A DNA stretch of 64,000 nucleotides from Heterobilharzia americana (lineage: Eukaryota > Platyhelminthes > Trematoda > Strigeidida > Schistosomatidae). Of this stretch, positions 25,415-35,900 are shown one piece after another. The DNA is taken from positions 86,326,820 through 86,390,819 of the forward strand of contig OX104129.1 in the NCBI GenBank assembly GCA_944470555.2. The letters run 5' to 3'. The translations under genes were made by a program, and so were the position numbers. The notes under the pieces were generated by a model. That model was not told where the DNA came from and made no database searches. It worked only from the letters and a program-made list of their open reading frames with translations. The stretch's first letter is position 1. The number at the start of each line of letters is the position of its first letter.

Positions 25415-26902
25415 GCATAGTTTAATGGAAAAAACGATACTCTTTGCAGTAACTATTTTCTCACGTTCCATTGTTATATATCCATACTGTTTAACAGAAA
25501 AATAACTTTGCGTTAATAATAGTCAGATAACTGATAACCATCCGTTGATAATATTACAGTTTGGAAATTGTGTTCAGAAAAATGTTTTATAAAAAGTGAG
25601 TTCGGAATCAGATATTACTGAAATTCAGTTCAAAGTAATAAATCATACAGATGATGATTTGTGTAACACCAAGATGTTGAAATTACTAGTTTCTGATAGT
25701 TCGTATTCAAAGTAAATGATCATAAATAAAATTGAATTCAATAGTACTAAATGACTGTAACTAAGTGATAAAATGAATACTCTTCGCTTTGATAAGGACA
25801 TTCATATGAATAAAAATGCGTGTAAGCAGATAGGAAATGTCGTATAATAAAGTGTTTATGTCTGAATACAGAATAAGATAAGCAACGATACTGTGATTAA
25901 CATAACTGGCACAAGTGTATTGTGACAAAGGTAATGAATCCTACAAAATTTGGGATTACTAGGAAGGTATGAGGGACTGTGTACAATATATGGTTTGGAA
26001 GTTAACAGTTCAAGCGGCTGATGCAACATGGGGCTTAAGAATTTGTCAACTGATAGTAATAACAATAATAATGGCATCCGTTTCTTGAGTGTGAATGACT
26101 TGGAGTGCTGAAGTCAGTTGGCTATAATGTCTCTGTTTAGAGCACACACCAATACAACTAGGGTTTACCACTAGACGCATATGTTGTCCTGTTTCCAGGA
26201 CCCACTTTTTACTAGAACTTAAACAAAGGTCTGCGCTAGAAGTAACTCATGATCAAATCACTCGTTTGAGACTAAGCAGTGATTACTATCCGTCTTCTTC
26301 CAGTTTGATCTCAACATAAATTGTGAATTTAAAATATGCATATTTGAATTCATATGACGCCAGAAATATCCTTTTACTGGTTAAACTGATTGTTGTTGCT
26401 GTCTTAACGTTTACGCCTGACATCCCCATTGGTTTCTTCAAGTCTAAGGGGGGAAGCTTTTTAATCGAATTCGGTGAGATGTGGTCTGCTTGACACCACG
26501 ATTGACGTCAGGATTACAAGCGTAAAAAGTGTGCCAAATATACTACTGACTGGTATGAGTAGTTGCAGACCACTCATACTGATCAACAGGACTTTAGGTA
26601 CGACTAACTACTTCAAATAGCTGGGCAGAATTTGGCTATCTGAGCTAAATCAACCTGGGCACACCGCTGATGAACGCACCCGAAATGAGTGAAACATCTG
26701 TCGGGTACTTAAAACACCTCAGTCCAGCGAACGAGGACTGGTGATCAGCGTAAGTGACCTAAAGTTGCTCACATCAATGAGTCATGTATTTCTCACAGTG
26801 ATATTTTAAAATTTATTCCTGGCACTATAACTGCCAAGGATACATACATACATGCATCCATCCACGGATATATACATCTATCTGTCCATCCAACCATCCA
26901 TC

Positions 26903-27069
26903 CATCCATCCATCCACATATACATACATACATACATACATACATACATACATACATACATACATACATACATACATACATACATACATACATACATACA
27001 TACATACATGCATACATACATACATACATACATACATACATACATACATACATACATACATACATACAT

Positions 27070-27101
<32 letters not shown>

Positions 27102-27104
27102 CAT
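26903..27104. repeat. large ATAC/GTAT tetranucleotide microsatellite
   Basis: About 200 bp of nearly perfect tetranucleotide repeat (ATAC/CATA register), preceded by a short (CATC)n run at about 26887-26915. There is one 'catg' interruption near 27009 and one phase break near 27070. The poly-YMCV and YIHT frames on both strands are by-products, not genes. Confidence 0.97.
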
Positions 27105-27367
27105 ACACTGATAACTATCCAGTCAGATATTTTTAAAATATTAATTGAAAATATTCCACTGGATGCCTATTATGAAACTGCCAATTACAGGGCTGTTTTG
27201 TTTTACTTTTACGTTGATCATTAGCACAACGCACTACTACGTGTAAGACTGATTAGAAAACCAGGAGGTTTCATGGTGAAGTTTTTAATCCCAAAATTTT
27301 TTGACTGATGTTAATTAAAAGCAACATCTACTTTCAAATCAGCAACACTACTTATTTTCTTTTGCAG

Positions 27368-27454
27368 TCTGGTTCTGAAGAAAATGTCAATGTTTGGACA
27401 GAAAATTTTAATCGGAAAAGTCAATCAAACCGAAAGTTAGGGCTAATGGTCAAA
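27368..27454 (+). CDS. candidate exon of plus-strand gene (weak donor)
   Basis: A strong acceptor, 'ttattttcttttgcag' ending at 27367, precedes a frame open in phase 0. It is hydrophilic ('ENVNVWTENFNRKSQSNRK'). A modest donor GTGACA at 27455 would give 87 bp (29 codons, phase 0), compatible with the exon at 38481. Without that donor the frame runs to a TAA at 27539-27541. The charged, serine/asparagine-rich style resembles the two stronger plus-strand exons, but linkage is only inferred. Confidence 0.4.
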
Positions 27455-27541
27455 GTGACATTGGCTCATAGCCACGCTGTATTAGGAACTCACAGAAGAT
27501 GGAGAGTTAAAGCAATAGACTATTCTCATTTCAGATATTAA

Positions 27542-29317
27542 TTTATGTAGATTCCACTTATCTCTACACATTGTAATGAATCGGGGCAAATCATATCTGA
27601 AATTTAATAGGTATGATGGAAAAGCTTTCAAACCTCAAGAAAGACAATTCAGAAATTCCTCAAAATACATTATAATGTCATGTTAATGGTGGATCTTAAA
27701 TTAGGGTTGTTCAGTGTATTTAATGAGTTGAGAAAGAAATATCGTACGATGGAGAAGTAGGACATTTCATTCATGAAACTTGACAAGGAGTATGAATGTA
27801 AAATTTTGATATTCATTTAAACCCAGATGATGACAGAACCGTGAAATATAAGATGTTGAAAGTCAGAAGCAGTAGCGCTACTGAACATTTCACCTTCAAT
27901 CATCATCCAGTTTCAGTGAAAAAAGAATATTTCCCGCACATATTTAACTTATAATCTATTTTAGGTTAACACAGTATACATCTCATTCATTTTATTGCAT
28001 ACATGTACGCAAGTCGAGATTCATAAATCTCCTAGTTTAGACATTCGTCGGTTCTGAGAATCATGTGACAGCTATTCTGAGTTACTTGGGTGCTGTCGAG
28101 AATATGAAACTCATTTTCAAGGCCAAGCTAAGAATTCGCAGCTTTAAAATACATGTATTCCAAATATCTTACGTTGTAAAATTCGGCAAACTTTCCCTGA
28201 TACAATTTCAAATGGATATCTAGTAGAAACATAATAAGCTGGTGACGTAACAGTATTATGTCGACTGCACATTTATAACTCCCACTCATAAAGTTCTTTT
28301 TATGAGCAGCGATATCATCTGACAATTACTAGTTAGTGGTTTTCATTTCGCTCATTTTGTCTAACTAGATGGAGACCAGATTTGTTGTCTTAAATATAGG
28401 CGCATTAATTCTACATATTTTTAAATCTCTTGTTTTATGAATTACAATTTTGCATCCATTCAGATCCCCAATATTCAGTTTCCAAACGACAGTAAGCAAA
28501 CAGTCAACAATCTTAGTCTGATCACGATAGTATGTTATTGGTGTGATGATTGGACAGCCTAGCCTATATGAGACAAAGATAATTAAGTGTGAGAGATATA
28601 AAGACCACTCTGGGAACTAATAAATTAACACTTAAGTTTGTAATGGAGAAAACATCAATATATGCATATGCAACACAGAAGCTTTATTGGTAATCTCAGT
28701 TTTTGGTAAAATGGCATTTAAAGTTGCTCTAAAAGTAATTTTCGTAGGTTTCCCATGACCTCACATATAACAAAAAACTTGTTCCAACTCAATGACCAAG
28801 AGCGCGCAATCGTCACGGTCAGTAAATCATTCTATTAAGTTTCCCACTTTTTGAACGTATCTCTGAAATTATTGGGACTATTGCTATCAACTAAATATTC
28901 TCTATTGAACTGTATATCGTAAAACTTTAAAAACTTTTCTAGTAAGCGAGGATCTAATAAATGAGTTTGTATCAAATAATGTTAGAATCACTTAAACTTC
29001 TCACTGTGGTTGCTTCCTTATTATATATTCACGTTCAGGCTTTCTTATTCATTCATTACACACATTAGTAAGATGTAATGCCTTATGAACATTGAGACAT
29101 CTGTCTACTTGATAACATCCGAAATTTCCATTTTTAGAATTAAAAAAAGGCATATAAAAATAGAGAATTGCTTTCAGTTGCAGTTTCCACAGGATTGAAT
29201 CTGATATAAATATAGTACAGGAATTCCATTCAGTGAAACACATGATTAAGTCACACTTGTCATATGACTTGTTATGTTATGATACTAATCGGCTACCCAG
29301 TCCGGTGCAAAGTGTGT
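27542..29317. other. no recognisable gene
   Basis: AT-rich non-coding DNA between the weak plus-strand exon and the downstream flank of the transporter gene. I see no repeat or motif that I can name. Confidence 0.4.
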
Positions 29318-29378
29318 TGGATTCGAACTGGAGATGCGCTGCTTGAAAGCAGAATCTTAACATCAATGAGCTATTACC
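29318..29378 (-). repeat. tRNA-derived SINE head
   Basis: On the minus strand 'tagctcattgatgttaaga' (box-A-like) is followed by an anticodon-arm-like hairpin 'ctgctttcaagcag' and a box B 'ccagttcgaatcc' at 29320-29332. Spacing fits a tRNA-type pol III promoter. The structure is too degenerate for a working tRNA. Confidence 0.5.
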
Positions 29379-29627
29379 TACATAGAAAACCAGTTCAGCC
29401 AATTCTGTATAGAAAGCTACATTAGACATATTGCGTGACACCCTAACGGAGATTATACTGAACACCTACCATTATGACCAAAAGAATGGCATACAAAATG
29501 ATTACGACCCTCAGTCTTTTCATATTCCTTAAATTCCTCCCACAAAGTTAGCAAGAGCGAACCAGTGACGACAATTTATCGCGTATCACCGGACACTTAG
29601 TGATGTTCTAGAAAAGTGCAAAGTACT

Positions 29628-29738
29628 TTACCTTTCTAACAAGGAGACCTTACTGCGGTCATTCCCTGTACCTTTGATTTGAAAAAACAAATCATCGACG
29701 TTATCTCTTAGACTTTCTAACCTTTTCTCATTTTCCAT
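29628..29738 (-). other. 36-codon open frame just after the transporter stop
   Basis: An ATG six bases beyond the transporter TAA opens a frame of charged residues ('NEKRLESLRDNVDDLFFQ', then 'TGNDRSKVSLL'). It ends in TAA where a donor-like GTAAAG overlaps. It is out of frame with the transporter. The composition looks coding, so it could be a fragment of a transposon protein or a remnant of an extended C-terminus. I cannot decide. Confidence 0.25.
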
Positions 29739-29743
29739 AGGTT

Positions 29744-29914
29744 TTATTGAGTGGTTAGAGTTTGCTTATCCACTTGCTGTATAATGCAACTTGTGTTGCT
29801 AGTCCGATTGCTGACATTTCTGTATTGAAATACTCTCAGCATTTTTATGATAACTTTTCCTCCCATTTGAATTGAAAGTTCTCTCATTGCATCCCAATAA
29901 ATCTTTTTGGGTAC
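29744..29914 (-). CDS. transporter last coding exon: C-terminal tail
   Basis: A 62-bp intron (29915-29976, GT..AG, acceptor 'tatatgtatatgcag') precedes 171 bp ending in TAA at 29744-29746. It encodes 56 residues from 'VPKKIYWDAMRELSIQMGG' to 'QQVDKQTLTTQ', a hydrophilic cytoplasmic tail of usual length. An AATAAA hexamer overlaps the stop codon, which could mean a very short 3' UTR. The next clear signal is not obvious. Confidence 0.8.
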   Translation of the reverse strand, partial: VPKKIYWDAMRELSIQMGGKVIIKMLRVFQYRNVSNRTSNTSCIIQQVDKQTLTTQ

Positions 29915-32900
29915 CTGCATATACATATATGTTTGGGAATATTACCAAGTAGGTATAAAGTTTGACTCTATCTCACCTTTAATCTCTTACAGTATCCTTC
30001 TTTAATCATTTCTTCGTGTTCGTCCTTCGGTGTGATAAGCAGTGCTGTCTTCCAGTAGCAAGTTTTTGCACGTTTTCTTACGAACCAATATTGCAAGATC
30101 ATATTTAAGGGTATAGGTAAGACTCCGGCAAGAATTACAAACCAGCTGGCAGTCTGAAAAGCAGTAAAAAAGGTGGAATTGTCTGCCAATGAAGAAAAGA
30201 ATGTTCGTCTATTGAGAAATACACAGAGGATAAAAATTAGGTGGAACTGTAGTAATAGCCTCTAGTTTACACATAAGAATAAACTTTCGTAAAAAGGGAA
30301 TAGTTTTCACCTTTCTGAAAAAAATGATTCTTGGTAGCACTTGCATAGTCATCGCACAGGGAATAAACGATCTTACGATGTTGTTCTAAACTAGCAATAA
30401 TAAGGTTTATCATAATTTTGGTACGAAAACATCATTAAAAAGAAAAGGCTGATAATTGAGGCTGACCATTGTTAAAATGACTTTAAGTACCATTGGGATT
30501 CTACTGTCTCACAAAATGGCTTCCCTAATTAAGCTTTCTAGTGAAAATTACTCAGAGATCTAGAATAGATGTGCAGAGTTTTAAGCAATGCAACTTCTGC
30601 TTGATAAGTGCCGTTCTAATTCCATTGGCCAAGTGTGAGATATGGTCAACTCCCTGAGTGTGAAGTTTAAATCTTTTGGGTCAGATATTTGGCTGCAGTC
30701 AAGAATAAGGTGTTTGCCGTAGGTTCTGTGCCGCTTGACACTCATTAAAACAGTATATCTGAATGTGACAGAAAAATCATTTCCCCTTTGTCAATGACTG
30801 TGGAAATAGGAGGATTTAAGGTTGAGCTTTTCAGGCTTCTACTGACACATTCCGAAGTCGATTACACACACAAATTGGTAACTTAGGTAAAATGTATCGT
30901 GGTATGCCACCACTCACTGAACTTGAATGCCGTATTGACTGCTTGCTTTGTAGATGTCGTAAAGCACCTGTTGTCATAAGTGACCAGTTCGTTGTTATTC
31001 TTCAATGCACTTTTGCTTTGGTGTTAAGCTTTGGGAAGTCGAACAGAATTACTATCTAAACTTTCACTATTTTTGGAAAATCTGTTTCAGTTCTCTTTCA
31101 GTCAGCAGTTCTTACATTAAATAGCTGAGTATTTGAGTTTGCAAGCACAGTTCAGAGACCGAAACAATAACTATGGTGAAGCACTTTACTCGTGAATTGT
31201 CAATGAAACTGTAAAATATAGCAATGTGGCAGAATGAAGTTGGCAACATAGTAGAACCTTGTTTTATTTAGCTTGCTTACCTAACGTAGAACATGATAGA
31301 ATTTGTTGTTCCACTGTGTACTACATTGAACCAACTTACAAGTAAGTTCATTTTATAAATTTCAGGATCAAATTTAACCTGATAGAGTTGAATAAGTTGA
31401 ACATTGGGTAAATGGGTTATAAATGAAATATACTGTAAAATTCCAGCGAAGTAGAAAAATAAATTTCTGATGTTTCATGACTTCGTGGAAGTCGCTTCTT
31501 CCAAAAATTCTGAGTAAGTTCATCGTTTTTGTAACCTGTTACACAATTTCTCATATCTAAGGAAACAGTCCTTTTTACAGAAATAAACTTTGATAACTTT
31601 TGGATTCCATTCACTTTATGCATAAGACGATATAAACTAAGGCTGATTTCAACACTGGCTTCTGATAGCATTCCAGCTGATGATCTAGATTTCTGTCTTC
31701 ACACTGAAGGGTTTCATTACAATATTAAAGTTTTGTTAACCAGCATAAGGTAATTAAATTGTTTCAACTTTTTACACTTCGTCACAATAGCCTTTTTGTC
31801 AGTGTTACTTAATCTTTATGAAAAAATAGACTGAATCAATGGAATAATTACCCTGTTGATCATTAAAGTATCTAAAAGCGGCAACCAAAGCTACTTCAGA
31901 GAGTGTAATTACTAAATGATAATTTATTCTTTAAGATAGAAAAAAATTGCCTAAAAGTCTAATTTTATATTATATATGATGTCATCTGGTTTATCATATT
32001 ACTGAGGAATTATTTGCGTAACAGAATTCTTGACTACAATGAGTTTGTTGACAGACTAATTGAAAACGTGATGTTGGCAGGGATTCCAATCGGCTATGAA
32101 TAACTTTTGAAAAAATATTATTATAGGCGTCATCAGTAATTGTACTTCATCAAAATGATTCTCAGTGATAATATGAAATGAATGAAAAATTGTAAAATTA
32201 TGCGTCTGGGTTGAACAGATTAGAAGGCTCTAAAATTGACACTGAGGGAATGTGCGATAGTGCATATCAGTTATATTTACTGCTTGAATAAGTAATATTC
32301 ATGCTTTAACTGTTAATTATGAAAATTTTAAAGAGAAAGATCAGACAAAACGTATTTATTAATGTTATTTTCGTTTAATTAGCTTCTGGTGGTCATTCAG
32401 GTCTTGAATATACTGATTTAGAGACATAATTATCATTGTTGTTATCCACTGTGATCTCCTTGGGTCTGAATAGAGTTGTTAGGGAAGGTATGGACTAGTC
32501 CCCCTATATTCTATTAAATGTGTTGTAGTGTAATTTTGTGTTACACACGTTTATTTTATTTAGCACCCATTGCCACAGTATTGTTCACTGAATCGTGTCT
32601 CGAACGCAGTTTATTACTGGTGATCATATCGAGGTGATCGCATTATAATAATAATTATTATTATTTGTCCCTTGAGTTCCTAGTGGAACATAAGGCTTCA
32701 GTGGTACATCTCCAATATGCTCTGTTCTCTGAAATCTTTGCAACCTGACTCTATGACAGCCCACAACATCTCATTTCCACCCCCCACCATCTCCGCCATG
32801 TCACACTACACTAACACATAGGTTTACAATTTAATCAAATCACCAATCACGTGGTCATGTTTCAGAAATAATGATGCAAATAATCAATAGAGTTACTAAA

Positions 32901-35900
32901 ATTGGAAACATGAATATTGATAGAAACAAGAAGGGGAAGAGGTGTACAAAGTAAACCTAGAAGTTACATCATGTTGACGGTAACGGTAATGAAAGTGGTT
33001 GAACAAACTTCGTTTGAATACAAAGGTTGGGTGATTTACGATCACCTCTGGTGTGTGAAATGAGTGAGTGCATAATCCATGTGGTAAATCAATTGGAATA
33101 TGATGAATAATTTTGAAAGCTTTTCCAGTATCTACTTGATATCCCGTGTCAACTAGGTGTGCAAGTATGGAGCTCTTTATAGTTCTAATTTGTCCCTTGT
33201 TCAAGCATGATGCGTGGTGCTCAGAAATTCGACGATGAACCTACCTGATTGTACCCAACGTAACTAGCTAGCTCCAGTGGAGCAGCTGAATTGATAAATG
33301 CACATGGAAGTGTCGGAATCAGGCAGTTTGTCTTTATTCCTTGCACCTAGAATCGGGTGGTTGTGGAAGATGGGATATAATTTAGCTGCTGGGAATGCAT
33401 TATGCAAGACTCGTTTTATGCGTTGTGTGATGATCTCACTGGCGATGTTACTCTTAAATTGCAGTTTCAAGAAGACTTGCTTCTTAGGAAGTGTTGGCAT
33501 TGTTGTCTTAACCCTCGTAATATTCATGTGCTTAGTTACAAACTTGTCTGGATAGCCATTCCTACTGAGGAGATCACGGATGGTGGCTCACTCTTCCTTT
33601 ATAACATCCTCTGAGCAAATAGCTGATGTGCTCCTCTGACGAAGCCTGAGACAATTGCCTTGAAATCTTATGTAATCTGTCGTCTTTTCCTAAATTCAGT
33701 CAGTCAATAATCATTTTCTACGAAGTAGTCCAGAAAGGTCTATGGCTTTATTCAGATTTCTTATATTGAGTATGTCTTTATTATAGTGTGAAGCAAGTAT
33801 TGATATTCCGTTGTTAGCAGTAACTCATTCACACAAAATGTTGTGTGTTCATACTACTATTCATTAAACAATCGAACCATCAGTAGAACTTTTGTGACTA
33901 CCGTCAATATGGATCACGAAATGTGTTTACTTGCTGTTTTGAAAAGTTATAAATCTTCATCAATTACGTTCAAGTTAAACTGCAATATACATGACCTCTG
34001 TGTGTTTTATATGACAGTGACCTTATTTATCAACTGTGAAGTGGTAGAAATTCACAACTAGGTTTATTTTCCCACAGAAAATACTTTAATTTGATGATTT
34101 CCCTATTCAGTACACATGAAGAACTCCATCTTTTGAGGCGAGGATAGATATTTAGTTACAAACAAGTCACTGTAATGATTAACAAGGGAAAATGCTCCTA
34201 TATTTCAACAACGTCACCACAACCAGATGTTTGCCAACTCTGTTGATTGTTACGTGCATGTGAGCTGCTAATTTCTCATTTTGGTGATAATTAATTACTA
34301 TATACAACTTCCTCTGAAGTGTTGAGTTAAGAGCTCATCTTGATGAAACGCATAAATAAACACGTATAAAGATATCAGCTACAAATATTAGTATAGGAAG
34401 CAGTCAAATCAGAAGTAAACAGCTTAAATCCCTGCTGACTAGGATTGCATTTATAACCTTTTCTTTTATATCTGTGCTGCTGTGTGGCTACTGGAACCTT
34501 AAGGAATGAGGTGAACTTCCAGTGAACTGACCAATGTAACTAAATTAGTCTTTCTCATACGACATTTTAAGATACATGAAAATAGTATATACATGATATA
34601 TTTCTGTCTACATTTTCATGGCTCAATGAAGCATGAGCTAAGATGATTATTATTTGTCTCTTGGGTTCCTAATGGAACATACCGCTTCAGTAGCACGTCT
34701 CCATTCCACTCTCTTCTCTGAAATCTTCGCAACCTGACTCCACGATGGCCCACAACCTCTCATTTTCTCCTCGCACGATCTCCTACATGTCACCCTCACC
34801 TCAAACACCCAACTCGTCGCTTCCCATCTGGCTTCCACTCGAGGACCTGGCCTGTCGCGTCATGTCCCCAGTCGGCCTTCTCGGTGTATGTCTATCCCAA
34901 TCCATCTCCACTTCCACTTTCTTCTGCATATTTGTTCACCGATAACTTCTTGGTTGGTTCATTGCCAGCCACAGTTCATCGTTGCTTATTCTTATTATTC
35001 TGGCCATCTGAGCCTCAGTAATGAGCCAGCACAGGCAGTTGGTGATGAATGTATGTAGTTTGTTAGAAATCCCTTTCGTAACGCACCAAGTCTCTCAACC
35101 ATCACACAGAAGCATCGACTTGACTCACGTTGGTGTTGAAAATCCGAATGTTGTTCACGCTTCATGCTGGCTGAGTGCAGAAGATCTCCACACTGGTCTC
35201 AGGTTAATCAACGCCTGTCTTGCTGTCTTTTCGATCCTGACTGGCTTTGACATTGTCGTTTGTGCCGCCACCTGTAGTTGACACTGTGCTTCCTAGATAG
35301 GTGGAAGAGTCTACTTCACTTAAGTTTCTCCCGTTGATAGTGATTGGAGTTTGTCGTTGTTGTTGTCGTTGTTGTTGTTGATTGGGTATCTTCATCACCT
35401 CTGTCTTCTCTATATTCACTTGAAGTCCCGTCTTCCTTCACTGCCCTGCCTCTTCTGACAACTTGTTAGTTATCACCTGTACATCTTCAAGTTTGTGTGA
35501 CATCAGACACAAGTCATCGTTGGCGAAATCCAAGTCTTCTAGGTTATTTTCCGTGGTCCAGCGTATCCCCATCTTCTCACGGCTCCTCACTGTTTGTTGC
35601 ATGATCCAGTCGACCACAATCACGAATATCATGGGGATAGTAGGCAGCCTTGTTTCATTCCTTCCCGTCTCTACTTCAAAAGTATCACTGAGCTTCCCAT
35701 TGTGAATTACTTGGCATGTGGCGTCTTCATATAGTTGTTGAATGAGATTGATAAAGTTTGTGGTATTCCGTAGTGTTGAGGTAGTTGCCAAATTACTTGT
35801 CGGTCGACGTTGTCAAGGGCCTTCTCAAAGTCGATGAAGTTGAGGTGAGGTGTAGAGTTGACTGCCATTCTATACTCTTTTATATGATGATGTGAAGCGC

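Noticed and set aside
26793..27136. Frames coding for YMCV and YIHT repeats on both strands
   Set aside because: They are translations of the ATAC microsatellite, open in several frames at once, with no other support.
31317..31368. A 24-bp GTAAGT...TTTCAG segment that looks like a micro-intron on the plus strand
   Set aside because: Shorter than the shortest introns I would expect, with no convincing frame on either side.
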